Below are positions 29,223 through 37,287 of a DNA stretch of 64,000 bases, one piece after another. Position 1 is the first letter of the stretch. Every line of letters begins with the position of its first letter. The notes under the pieces were generated by a model. It saw only the letters and a program-made list of their open reading frames with translations, made no database searches and was not told where the DNA came from. Both the position numbers and the translations under genes were made by a program. This DNA comes from Methylobacillus arboreus (GTDB lineage Bacteria; Pseudomonadota; Gammaproteobacteria; Burkholderiales; Methylophilaceae). Where the stretch lies: contig NZ_JAJAVC010000003.1 of assembly GCF_020532725.1 (NCBI RefSeq), forward strand, positions 186,001 to 250,000, given 5' to 3'.

Positions 29223-30356
29223 ATGATGACTGATTCCCCTAATTTTTCTGCCGATGACCACGCCTATATGGCCTTGGCATTGCGTGAGGCCGCGCGAGGC
29301 TTGTACGGCACCAGCCCCAATCCCAGGGTCGGCTGTGTCATTGTGAAAGATGGCCGCGTGGTTGGCCAGGGCGCCCACCTCAAGGCGGGAGAACCGCATG
29401 CCGAAGTGCATGCCTTGCGCATGGCGGGTGCGTTGGCCGCGGGTGCAGAGGCCTACGTTACCCTGGAACCTTGCAGCCATTTTGGCCGTACTCCGCCTTG
29501 CGCGGATGCCTTGGTCCAGGCCGGCGTCAAGCGCGTGGTCGCCGCAATGCAGGACCCGAATCCCCTGGTGGCCGGCAACGGCTTGAGGCGGTTGGCAGAG
29601 CATGGCATCAGCGTCGCCTCTGGCTTGCTGGAAGCCGAGGCTAGGGCATTGAATGCAGGATTTATTTCACGCATGACCAGGCAGCGTCCCTGGCTGCGCA
29701 GCAAGATCGCAGCCAGTCTGGATGGCAAGACTGGGCTGAGCAACGGGGAAAGCCAATGGATCACCGGCCCGGCAGCACGACAGCACGTGCAGCAATGGCG
29801 GGCCCAATCCTGCGCGATCCTGACAGGTGTGGGAACCGTGCTTGCCGACAATCCCATGCTGACGGTGCGCGATCCTGAATTATTGGCTGCGCGGCATGGC
29901 GTCCAGCCCTGGCGCGTGATTGTCGATAGCCAGTTGCATACCCCGCCGGATGCCACTATTTTGCAAGCAGGCCGAGTGTTGATCGCCCATGCGGCAAGCC
30001 TGCCGCAGCAAGCGCAGGCATTGCGTGGTGCCGGTGCCGACTTGCTCGCCTTGCCCGGCGAGGCGGGCAAGGTTGATCTTGCAGGATTGCTGCAAGCGCT
30101 TGCCGAACGCCAGATCAATGAGGTGATGGTAGAGGCCGGTGCTGTGCTGAACGGCAGCCTGCTGCAGGCAGGGCTGATGGATGAGCTTCTGCTTTATTAC
30201 GCACCGGTATTTCTGGGTGGTGAGGCCCGCGATATGTTTGCCATGCCAGCCTTGCAAAGCATGCAGCAGAAAATTCAGCTGCAAGCGTTAGAGACCCGCC
30301 AGGTGGGTGTGGACTGGTTTGTGCGCGCCAGGCCTGTTTTGGTAATGCCATGCTGA
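29223..30356 (+). CDS. ribD: Bifunctional riboflavin deaminase/reductase RibD
   Basis: The 377-residue protein has an N-terminal deaminase with zinc site GEPHAEVHAL and VTLEPCSHFGRTPPCADAL, and a C-terminal reductase domain (RSKIAASLDGKTGLSNGESQ, ILTGVGTVLADNPMLTVR). It carries out two steps of riboflavin synthesis. The start is one of two adjacent ATGs (29223/29226); longer frames lack homology. Its end overlaps the TatD gene start by 7 bp. Confidence 0.96.
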   Translation: MMTDSPNFSADDHAYMALALREAARGLYGTSPNPRVGCVIVKDGRVVGQGAHLKAGEPHAEVHALRMAGALAAGAEAYVTLEPCSHFGRTPPCADALVQAGVKRVVAAMQDPNPLVAGNGLRRLAEHGISVASGLLEAEARALNAGFISRMTRQRPWLRSKIAASLDGKTGLSNGESQWITGPAARQHVQQWRAQSCAILTGVGTVLADNPMLTVRDPELLAARHGVQPWRVIVDSQLHTPPDATILQAGRVLIAHAASLPQQAQALRGAGADLLALPGEAGKVDLAGLLQALAERQINEVMVEAGAVLNGSLLQAGLMDELLLYYAPVFLGGEARDMFAMPALQSMQQKIQLQALETRQVGVDWFVRARPVLVMPC

Positions 30357-31150
30357 TCGATACCCATTGCCACCTTGATGCCCCCGAGTTTGATCCGGAC
30401 CGGGCGAAAGTGGCCGAGGCGGCTTGGCAAGCGGGCGTCGGCGTGATTGTCGTGCCTGCTGTCGTGCGCAGTAATTTTGCCGCGGTGCGCGCGCTCGCGG
30501 AACGTTATTCCGGCTGTGCCATGGCGCTGGGGATACATCCTTTGTTTGTTGACCAGTCCGAGCCAGAGGACTTGGCCTTCCTGGCGCAGGAAATTGAGCA
30601 GAGCCACGCGGAGGTGGTCGCGGTTGGCGAGATTGGCCTGGATTTCTTCATTGAGCATTATGACCGTGAGCGCCAGGAATTTTATTTCATTGAACAGCTT
30701 AAGCTGGCCCGCGAATATGACCTGCCGGTGCTGCTGCATGTGCGGCGCTCGGTGGACCAGGTGTTGAAACAAGTGCGGCGCTTCAAGGTGCGCGGCATTG
30801 CCCATGCCTTCAATGGCAGCCTGCAACAGGCACAGGAGTTCATCAAGCTGGGATTCAAGCTGGGGTTCGGCGGGGCGATGACCTATGATCGAGCGCTGAA
30901 AATCCGTGGGTTGGCGCGGGATTTGCCATTGGAGTCCATCGTGCTGGAAACCGATGCGCCCGACATTCCTCCCTCATGGCTGGGCCATCATGGTCGCAAC
31001 CGGCCCGATCAGCTATTGCAGATTGCCAATGCCCTGGCGGAAATCAGGAATGAAGAGGTTGAAAAAATTGCCACAATGACTACGCAAAATGCGCTTGACA
31101 TTTTTCCAGGACTGGCAAACTTATACACATCACCTCATGTGACACTTTAA
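30350..31150 (+). CDS. TatD-family metal-dependent hydrolase
   Basis: The 266-residue TIM-barrel protein shows TatD metal ligands: LIDTHCHLD, AVGEIGLDFF, LLHVRRS, AHAFNGSLQQA and VLETDAPDIPP. Such enzymes act as deoxyribonucleases in quality control; the substrate here is unknown. It overlaps ribD by 7 bp. An AT-rich gap with repeat elements follows. Confidence 0.92.
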   Translation: MLIDTHCHLDAPEFDPDRAKVAEAAWQAGVGVIVVPAVVRSNFAAVRALAERYSGCAMALGIHPLFVDQSEPEDLAFLAQEIEQSHAEVVAVGEIGLDFFIEHYDRERQEFYFIEQLKLAREYDLPVLLHVRRSVDQVLKQVRRFKVRGIAHAFNGSLQQAQEFIKLGFKLGFGGAMTYDRALKIRGLARDLPLESIVLETDAPDIPPSWLGHHGRNRPDQLLQIANALAEIRNEEVEKIATMTTQNALDIFPGLANLYTSPHVTL

Positions 31151-31175
31151 GATGTGTTAAAAAATGTTAATAATC

Positions 31176-31198
31176 CAATGACTTAAAATAAGTCATTG
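31176..31198. terminator. AT-rich stem-loop after the TatD gene
   Basis: caatgactta (31176-31185) and taagtcattg (31189-31198) are exact complements around AAA. Weak pairing and an AT-rich tail make it either a weak terminator or part of the adjacent repeat element. It lies in the 31151-31544 gap. Confidence 0.45.
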
Positions 31199-31263
31199 AT
31201 TATTAATAATTAAATTATAAGTTCATTTTTTGTGCGAAATGAAAAAACCATTATGAATTGGGA

Positions 31264-31319
31264 AGTTACACTTTTAAGTCACAGCTATCCACACAATTAT
31301 CCACAGTTTTTGTGGATAG
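31264..31319 (+). repeat. 56-bp repeat with three DnaA-box-like sites, copy 1
   Basis: The sequence is identical to 57958-58013 at 54 of 56 positions, same orientation. It contains CTATCCACA (31285-31293), the consensus DnaA box TTATCCACA (31297-31305), and CTATCCACA on the opposite strand (31311-31319). An AT-rich stretch precedes it and shows weaker similarity to the flank of copy 2. It overlaps no gene. Confidence 0.8.
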
Positions 31320-31338
31320 CTCAGTTTCAGTAAATTTA

Positions 31339-31546
31339 AGAGCCTGTTCAAAGTCTTTTCATAGGGCACGTTGCCCCGGCCGCGCTGCCGGGACAACCCG
31401 AAGGGCATGACCCCAAGCGCCCGCTCTGCGTTGCAGTCCTTGGCAAGGCAATGAGCATTACCTGTGGACTGCGCTTTGATCGGACAAAGGGGTGAAACTA
31501 AATCTGAAGCCATGCGTACCCCATAAAAAGACTTTGAACAGGCTCT
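31339..31546. mobile_element. MITE-like element (208 bp, terminal inverted repeats)
   Basis: The left end AGAGCCTGTTCAAAGTCTTT (31339 on) is the reverse complement of the right end (to 31546). With four mismatches the match extends to about 34 bp. TA flanks both ends, as for IS630/mariner-type insertions. The interior has no credible gene. The right end forms the stop codon of the leftward pseudopilin gene. Confidence 0.75.
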
Positions 31547-32036
31547 AAGGCGATATAGCGCTGCTGTTGTCGGTTTCAGGCATATAGGCAAATATCCATT
31601 CGATATAGGCCTTTTTCTTTTCAAAGTCCTGGTAAGGATGGGGGAAATTCCGCGTCTTGAACGGCTGTTCGCCGGAGAGGCTATACACCCCCATGATGCC
31701 GCCGCTGGGTGCGTAGAGCAGTCCCCAGCCAGGCCGGCCGGTGACCGGGTCGGTGTAGAGTTTGCGCAAATGGCGTTGCGGAGTGGGGAAGCGCTCATCC
31801 CTTAATAGGGCTTCCAGCGTCGGGGGGAACTGTTTTACCATGCCGGGCGACAGGTTGTAGTAATTACCGATGGCCTTGCGCATGGTGTCGCCGACCTTGA
31901 GCAGCTCCTGTTCGCGTTCGCGCCGCTGCATGTCACTCCAGCGGCTTCCCGCCTCGGCCAGGCCCAGGCCCGCGAGCATGATGACCATCAGCACACCCAT
32001 GAGCGCCATGCCGTGCTGGTGCTTACCACTCGGCAT
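31545..32036 (-). CDS. Pseudopilin-like protein without the conserved glutamate
   Basis: ATG 32036 gives 163 residues. A short leader ends in HG, then MALMGVLMVIMLAGLGLAEA, a prepilin-type hydrophobic helix in which position 5 is glycine instead of glutamate. That loss is typical of GspK-like tip pseudopilins. The globular part (VTGRPGWGLLY, GGIMGVYSLSGEQPFK) resembles the other pseudopilins in this operon. It overlaps the previous gene by 14 bp. Its TAG stop is built from the end of the MITE-like element, so the C-terminus may have been altered by insertion. Confidence 0.75.
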   Translation of the reverse strand: MPSGKHQHGMALMGVLMVIMLAGLGLAEAGSRWSDMQRREREQELLKVGDTMRKAIGNYYNLSPGMVKQFPPTLEALLRDERFPTPQRHLRKLYTDPVTGRPGWGLLYAPSGGIMGVYSLSGEQPFKTRNFPHPYQDFEKKKAYIEWIFAYMPETDNSSAISP

Positions 32037-32412
32037 AATAGCTTCCGTCCGAGGCCACGGCTTCCGAGCCGCTGCGAATATCGTAAATCTCGCCGGGGAT
32101 ATTGGCATCCTCGGGTGCAACCAATATCCAGCTTTCGGTGCTTTCCGTGATCGGGTCTTCAGGAATCGCGCGCAAATACTTGCGCTCCACCAGGTCAAAC
32201 AGGCTGTCGGGATAGCGTCCGGTATCGCTGTAGAACTTGTCGATCGCATCACGCATCACGATCAGGTCGTGCCTGAGCGAGCTTTCCCGTGCGCGATCAA
32301 TGCTGGAGAAGTAACGCGGCGTGACCAGGCTCAGGAGCGTGGCGATGATTGCAAGCACGACCAGGACCTCGATCAGAGTGAACCCGCGCAGTCTGGATAA
32401 TTGATTTTTCAT
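32023..32412 (-). CDS. GspG-like pseudopilin
   Basis: From ATG 32412 the protein has 129 residues. The prepilin peptidase site is RLRG|FTLIEVLVVLAIIATLLS, with E5 present. The C-domain has AIDKFYSDTGRYPDSLFDLV and AIPEDPITESTESWIL, as in major pseudopilin GspG. It ends in YYAEW, a motif also seen in its neighbours (YREW). It starts 2 nt after the preceding pseudopilin stop. An ATG three codons earlier is possible. Confidence 0.88.
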   Translation of the reverse strand: MKNQLSRLRGFTLIEVLVVLAIIATLLSLVTPRYFSSIDRARESSLRHDLIVMRDAIDKFYSDTGRYPDSLFDLVERKYLRAIPEDPITESTESWILVAPEDANIPGEIYDIRSGSEAVASDGSYYAEW

Positions 32413-32414
32413 GC

Positions 32415-32891
32415 TCACCATTCCCGGTAGGGTTGCTGGTTGAGGCCGGTATCGCCGGAAAGGGAGTACACGTCATAGACATCCTCGCCTTCGGCTGGCT
32501 CTTCAAATGAGCTGGCGTAGCTGCGCTTGCCCCAGGTTGCGTCATTGGGCAGCTCTGTGTCGGGGGCAAACGGGTCGCGCGGAATGCTGCGCAGGAAATG
32601 GATTTTGCGCTTCTTCGGGTCGCGCGGGTTTTCCACGCCTTGCACCAGGATTTGCAGGTTGGGAGGATAGCCGGATTCCCCGGGACTTTTCTTGATCAGG
32701 CCATCGTCCGCTGCCTTCTTGTAGGCATCAATTGCGTCACGCAATTGCCAGAGGTTGCGCTTGAGCTCCTGCTCCTTGGCGCGCTTGGCCGTAATTTGCA
32801 TGACGGGCGCCGCCGAACTCAGGATCAGCGCCAGCAATACCAGCGCTACCATGAGCTCGATCAGCGTGAATCCTGCCAGCTGTTTTTTCAT
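32415..32891 (-). CDS. Type II secretion pseudopilin (GspG/GspH-like)
   Basis: The 158-residue protein has the cleavage site QLAG|FTLIELMVALVLLALIL. The C-domain carries LRDAIDAYKKAADDG, LRSIPRDPFAPD and DVYSLSGDTGLNQQPYREW. ATG 32891 overlaps the secretin stop (ATGA). Together with the next two genes it would form the pseudopilus. No prepilin peptidase gene is in the window, so processing must use one encoded elsewhere. Confidence 0.88.
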   Translation of the reverse strand: MKKQLAGFTLIELMVALVLLALILSSAAPVMQITAKRAKEQELKRNLWQLRDAIDAYKKAADDGLIKKSPGESGYPPNLQILVQGVENPRDPKKRKIHFLRSIPRDPFAPDTELPNDATWGKRSYASSFEEPAEGEDVYDVYSLSGDTGLNQQPYREW

Positions 32892-34837
32892 CGCGGGTCA
32901 TCCGGGAGGGCAATCTCTTCCACCGGCCGCATCACCGACCCGGCAAAATCGCGGTCTGCGTCGGCGCGTTCAGCCTGGATTTCCTGCGCTGTCTTGGCTG
33001 GCGCAGGCGCAACAGCCTGTGTGGCAACCGCCGCGTTATCCGGACTGCGCCCGGGGCGCGCTGCGCTGCGGTCTATGCCAGCGGGAAAGGTCGTGTAGAT
33101 TGCCTGTGCAGGCGTCAGGTTGTTGATGATGCGCGGCGTGATCAACAGGGCGATTTCCTTCTTGCTGCGGTCATTGTTGCGGTCGCTGAATAGCCTGCCG
33201 ACCAGCGGCAGTTTGGAGAGGCCGGGCACGCGGTTGGAAATTTTCTGCTCGTCATCGCGCAGCAGGCCGGCAAGAATCTGGGTTTCACCATCCTTGAGGC
33301 GTAGGATGGTGCTCGCATTGCGGGTGCCGATTGTGTAGGTGACGGTGCCGGAGCTGGTGGTCATGCGGTCAATCTGGTTGCTGACTTCAAGACCTACCTT
33401 GATGGAGACTTCGTCGCGCAGCAGGATGGTGGGCTCGACGTCGAGCTTGATGCCGACCTCGATATAGTTCACCGTTTGCGACACGAACCCGGTGGAGTTG
33501 GCGACGCTGGTGAGCACCGGAATGCGGTCTCCTACATGAATCTTGGCTTTTTCACGGTTCTTGACGCGGATGTGGGGGTTGGCGAGCAGGTTGGTGTCCG
33601 TGTCCTGCTGCAACAAATTCAATGCCAGCACTGGGTCGCTGATGCTGAATACCCCGAGGTTGGAATTGAAGTTCTTGAGCTCGTTGATGGTGAGCCTGCC
33701 TGGCGTGAGCGTGGTGGTGCCATTGACAGTGTCGCGCCCCTGCACGCCGATGCTGGCCGTGGTGGGATAGCGGATGCCGATGTTTTCCAGGCTGCGGCGG
33801 TTGATTTCCAGCACCTCGACCTCCAGCATGACTTCCGGTTCTGCCATGTCCTGCGACATGATGAGCTTTTCCGCGGTGCGGATCGCTTCCGGCGTATCGC
33901 GCATCACCAGGGTGTTGAGCTTTTCATCGATGTAGATGTCCTTGGTTTTTACCACGGTCTTGACCATGTTCATGAGTTTCTTGGCATCGGTGTTGCTCAA
34001 ATAAAAGCTGCGGACAAAGGTCTCCTGATATTCATGGCTGCGGCTCAAGGGATAGATCAGCAGCGTGTTGTCGTTGAGTATTTTCTTCCCCAGCTGGTTG
34101 CTGGCGAGAATCACGTCAATCGCCTCCTCGATCGGCGTGTTGCGCAGGAATACGCTGGTGCGCTGGTCGCTGCGCAGCTCCTGGTCGTAAGTGAAGTTGA
34201 TATTGGCGGCCTGGGAAATGAATTCAAAAACGGATTTGATGGTGACGTCCTTGAATTCCAGTGAAATAGGGCGTTTGAACGATGAGCGGATATGCGGCGG
34301 GTTGACTACCTTGTCCAGGCGTCTTTGCTCGATCTGTTCGAACAAGCCGCGGGCACTGCCATTGCCGGAGTCTTCCGCCAATATTTCACGTGCCAGGTTC
34401 TGTGCGCCTTCCCAGTCGTTGTTAGCCAGCATGTCCTGAGCGCGTTGCAGTGCGGCGTCATGCGTCGTGGCAATGCGCATTTGTTGTATGCCGTTCTGCG
34501 CCCGCTGGTTCTGGCTGTCAAGGTCAAGCACGCGCCGATAGGCGATATCGGCTTCTCCCCAGCGTTTCTGTTGCTTGAATTGGTCGGCCTCCTTCAACAG
34601 GATGGCAAGCTGCAGATCCTGCTGCTGCTTCAGGTAGTTACGATATTCCGGATTGTCGGGGAAAGTGCGAACCAGGCTCTTGAGTCTTTCTATTCCCGCT
34701 TCGATCTGCCCGGCGTTGATTATTTCCCTGGCTTGCTGGAACTCCAGGTTTCCCTGGTTCTGCCGCATTTCGTTTGTCGAGCAAGCGGCGAGCGTGAGGG
34801 CCAGCAATACCACACCTAATCTTATGTTCGCGTTCAA
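32888..34837 (-). CDS. Secretin lipoprotein of a type II secretion / pilus-like system (GspD/PilQ/MshL family)
   Basis: The 649-residue protein starts with a lipoprotein signal (lipobox LAAC, Cys19), followed by about 150 residues of TPR-like helices (FQQAREIINAGQIEAGIERL). STN/N-domains follow (ISLEFKDVTIKSVFEFISQA; DIYIDEKLNTLVMRDTPEA), then the C-terminal secretin pore (VEVGIKLDVEPTILL; VPGLSKLPLVGRLFSDRNND; EIALLITPRII). A proline/alanine tail ends it. It would form the outer-membrane channel. TPR plus lipid anchor suggests that it assembles without a separate pilotin. ATGA overlaps link it to both neighbours. Confidence 0.92.
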   Translation of the reverse strand: MNANIRLGVVLLALTLAACSTNEMRQNQGNLEFQQAREIINAGQIEAGIERLKSLVRTFPDNPEYRNYLKQQQDLQLAILLKEADQFKQQKRWGEADIAYRRVLDLDSQNQRAQNGIQQMRIATTHDAALQRAQDMLANNDWEGAQNLAREILAEDSGNGSARGLFEQIEQRRLDKVVNPPHIRSSFKRPISLEFKDVTIKSVFEFISQAANINFTYDQELRSDQRTSVFLRNTPIEEAIDVILASNQLGKKILNDNTLLIYPLSRSHEYQETFVRSFYLSNTDAKKLMNMVKTVVKTKDIYIDEKLNTLVMRDTPEAIRTAEKLIMSQDMAEPEVMLEVEVLEINRRSLENIGIRYPTTASIGVQGRDTVNGTTTLTPGRLTINELKNFNSNLGVFSISDPVLALNLLQQDTDTNLLANPHIRVKNREKAKIHVGDRIPVLTSVANSTGFVSQTVNYIEVGIKLDVEPTILLRDEVSIKVGLEVSNQIDRMTTSSGTVTYTIGTRNASTILRLKDGETQILAGLLRDDEQKISNRVPGLSKLPLVGRLFSDRNNDRSKKEIALLITPRIINNLTPAQAIYTTFPAGIDRSAARPGRSPDNAAVATQAVAPAPAKTAQEIQAERADADRDFAGSVMRPVEEIALPDDPR

Positions 34838-35364
34838 TTGCTCTCTCCCATCATTAATGGCACATCTGCTCGCAATGGTTGATAACTCAAGGTCATGCGC
34901 GGCGGTTTGATTTCCTTGATTTTCCAGTCACCGATCACATCGCCGGTCTTGACGCTGACATTCTTGTCTCCCATGGACAGGAAGACGATGTACTGGCCTT
35001 GGTCTTCCAGCGTGCCTGCATAGGTAAACGGCACCGGGGGAATTTCCATGGCTTGTTGCACGACCGGTGCTTCTGCCATCGCCAATGACGCAGCCCGCGT
35101 GCCGCTGAACAGATTGTTTTCGCTGTCCTGCCAGGGCGTTCGTTTCAACTGGGCAAGGTCCAGGGAACCTGTCCCGGCAATCTCGACCTCGGTGGCAGGT
35201 GCTCCGGGTTTGGGCATGCTTGCCGCTTGCCGGGGGGTGTCTGGCTGGCGGGCAGCTGCCTGCACCGCGTCAATATCGGTATCGGTGAACGAAGTCCAGG
35301 CTGTGGCGGCCAATGTCGCGAGCAATGCCGACCATACCAGCCACTGTCCTGGCGTGAGTTTCAT
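34834..35364 (-). CDS. GspC/PilP-like inner-membrane protein
   Basis: The 176-residue protein has one N-terminal membrane segment (WLVWSALLATLAATAWT), a proline/alanine linker and a small beta domain (PFTYAGTLEDQGQYIVFLSM; VKTGDVIGDWKIKEIKP), as in the HR domain of GspC or PilP that contacts the secretin. ATG 35364 overlaps the upstream stop; its own stop overlaps the secretin start. Confidence 0.78.
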   Translation of the reverse strand: MKLTPGQWLVWSALLATLAATAWTSFTDTDIDAVQAAARQPDTPRQAASMPKPGAPATEVEIAGTGSLDLAQLKRTPWQDSENNLFSGTRAASLAMAEAPVVQQAMEIPPVPFTYAGTLEDQGQYIVFLSMGDKNVSVKTGDVIGDWKIKEIKPPRMTLSYQPLRADVPLMMGESN

Positions 35365-35924
35365 TGCCCATCCTTGTGCAAATACAGCGTGAACTTCAAC
35401 CTGGCTTCGACATGGTCGCTCAGCACATCCTCCCGCCGGAGCGAGACCTCGTTCAATGCGGCAGAGGGCAGGGAAGTCAGCACTGCGGCGATAAAGCGGC
35501 GAATCTCCACATAACTGCCCTGCACGGGCAAACTGAGCTGATATCGGGAGTACGCTGCCGCAGGGTGGCGGATCAGGGAATAGTCCACTTTTTCCGGGAT
35601 CAGGCCATGTTGCTCTGCCATCAGCAATATCTGGCTCAGCAGGCCGGTGGCTTCGCCTTCAGGCGGCAGAAACTGGTAAAAGGTGTTGAGCGAGGCCTGG
35701 GGGGAGCGGTCTATCCATTGGCCCTGGTGCTGGGGGATGGCGCGATGCATGGCCGTGACATCAAGCTTGAGTTGTTTCAATGACCTGGCTTGGGGCCATG
35801 CGTAGGCAAGTGCAATGGCCATGCATGCCGCCAGCAGCAGTAATCCCAGCTTCCCCTGCCAGCCAAGCCGGTTCAGGCCATAGCGCAGACGGTCCATTTT
35901 TCTGCCGCTTACTGCTGTATCCAT
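35361..35924 (-). CDS. PilO/GspM-like assembly protein
   Basis: The 187-residue protein has a membrane segment at about 26-45, a helical stretch and a ferredoxin-like domain (LSLPVQGSYVEIRRFIAAVL). This is the PilO/GspM pattern. It overlaps the PilN-like gene by 16 bp and the GspC-like gene by 4 bp. Such proteins form the inner-membrane platform with PilM and PilN. Confidence 0.8.
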   Translation of the reverse strand: MDTAVSGRKMDRLRYGLNRLGWQGKLGLLLLAACMAIALAYAWPQARSLKQLKLDVTAMHRAIPQHQGQWIDRSPQASLNTFYQFLPPEGEATGLLSQILLMAEQHGLIPEKVDYSLIRHPAAAYSRYQLSLPVQGSYVEIRRFIAAVLTSLPSAALNEVSLRREDVLSDHVEARLKFTLYLHKDGQ

Positions 35925-36430
35925 ACCGCCTCCACAATAAAATGCACAGGCATGGGCTGGTCGTTGTGATATTCATGCGACATCAGCAATACATCGTTGA
36001 AGATGGGCTGTGCGGCCAGGCTGCGCACATAGCCAAACATATGCATGACGTCATCGGTATTGGCGGTGATGCGCAATTTGCGCAGCCTGGCATTGGGCTC
36101 GATTGCAGTCAGCCTGATGTTCGTTCCCTGGATGTTTTCCAGGGCCGTGAACAGCTTTTGCCATGGCAGGGCCAGTTCGTTCATGGCATCTTTCACTGCG
36201 GCGATTTCCTGTTGCTTGGCCTGGTTTTCCTTGCCGGTAAGTGCTGGTGCGCTGGCTGGCTGCTGGATTCGCTGCATGTCGGTATTCAAGCGCTGGCGCT
36301 CTGCATTCAGTTGCTGCAGCCAGGCCATGAGGAGAATGGCGCCGACAATGGACAGCACCAGCAATGGAATGCCCCAAGGATTGCTGAATTGCCTGGTCGG
36401 GGCGTGGTTGAGTGAAACCGCGGGCAGCAT
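35909..36430 (-). CDS. PilN-like assembly protein
   Basis: ATG 36430 (MLPAVSLNHAPT) overlaps the PilM-like stop by one base and has GGAGG about 10 nt upstream; another ATG at 36439 is too close to that site. The 173-residue protein has a short cytoplasmic N-terminus, one membrane segment (WGIPLLVLSIVGAILLMAWL), a coiled coil (AERQRLNTDMQRIQQ) and a ferredoxin-like periplasmic domain. It would link the PilM-like protein to the PilO-like one. Confidence 0.8.
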   Translation of the reverse strand: MLPAVSLNHAPTRQFSNPWGIPLLVLSIVGAILLMAWLQQLNAERQRLNTDMQRIQQPASAPALTGKENQAKQQEIAAVKDAMNELALPWQKLFTALENIQGTNIRLTAIEPNARLRKLRITANTDDVMHMFGYVRSLAAQPIFNDVLLMSHEYHNDQPMPVHFIVEAVWIQQ

Positions 36431-37287
36431 CAATGCCATGCCTCCAAGCCATGATGATGTTGGGCGTGGGGCAGGATGTTGTAGACCTTGCGGCCGGGAA
36501 GATTGAGCTCCTCCAGCGTTTCCGTCGCGTAGAAGATGACAGGCCATTGGCTGGTATCGATGCCTGCAATGATGGACTCGCGCTCCAGCAGTGCCTGCAA
36601 CTGGTCTTCAATATCGCTTTCAGCCGCATAGCTTTGCAGGCTCAACCATTGCCCTTGATGGAACAGCGATACGATCAAACGGTCGTTTTCCAGCATGACG
36701 AGATTCAGCGAATTGAGCAACGGGGTGCGGGCAAGTCGGTGGCGGACGACGTTGATGGCGACCATCAGGTGAGGGTTGATGTGGCGCACGGACATGCCTG
36801 CCAGGCGGAATTCTTCGCGCAGGGCTTGCAACAGCTTGTCATCGATTGCGCTTGCAAGCGCCGGATGCCCGTAAGGCACGGGCGTCGTGCGGATATCCCA
36901 ACCGCGGGCAAAGTCGCCGTAGGCTTGGGTGAAGCAATGGCGCACAAACGCGTTCTGCTCCTGGCGGTTACTCAGCGCCGTATTCCAGGGCACGATGGCG
37001 TAGTGTGCAAAGTGGTTGGATACCACCACTCTGGGCTGGCAGCCATGCCATTGGCGCGTTTGCAGTTGCTGGTGCAGGCTGGAGATTGCGGGTTGCCAGA
37101 ACTCGCTGCTGGGTAATGATGCACCGCTTGTTTCCAGCAGGATATCCTCTTTTGCCACCGGTTGATGCCTGATGCCGCGCTTGACCCTGAGCAGGCTGAG
37201 CTTGTGGGGCTGGATCAGGATACGGAGCTCATCCCGCCATGGGAGCTCCCATCCGCTTGGCGGCCAGTTAAACGAGCGAGGTAACAC
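36430..37287 (-). CDS. PilM/GspL-like cytoplasmic assembly protein
   Basis: The 285-residue protein starts at GTG 37287 with AGGAG 7 nt upstream. It has an actin-like (ASKHA) character: RILIQPHKLSLLRVKRG, VVVSNHFAHYAIVPWN and LNLVMLENDRLIVSLFHQGQW. No membrane segment is visible, so it is closer to PilM than to full GspL. It overlaps gspE by 20 bp. It probably couples the ATPase to the inner-membrane platform. Confidence 0.75.
   Translation of the reverse strand: MLPRSFNWPPSGWELPWRDELRILIQPHKLSLLRVKRGIRHQPVAKEDILLETSGASLPSSEFWQPAISSLHQQLQTRQWHGCQPRVVVSNHFAHYAIVPWNTALSNRQEQNAFVRHCFTQAYGDFARGWDIRTTPVPYGHPALASAIDDKLLQALREEFRLAGMSVRHINPHLMVAINVVRHRLARTPLLNSLNLVMLENDRLIVSLFHQGQWLSLQSYAAESDIEDQLQALLERESIIAGIDTSQWPVIFYATETLEELNLPGRKVYNILPHAQHHHGLEAWH

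Noticed and set aside
31176-31319. Chromosomal replication origin
   Set aside because: Only three DnaA boxes, a second copy elsewhere, and no dnaA, dnaN, rpmH or parAB nearby; a dispersed element is more likely.
31274-31798. Minus-strand frame spanning the MITE-like element and the DnaA-box repeat
   Set aside because: It crosses repeat elements and the pseudopilin gene in another frame; no protein support.
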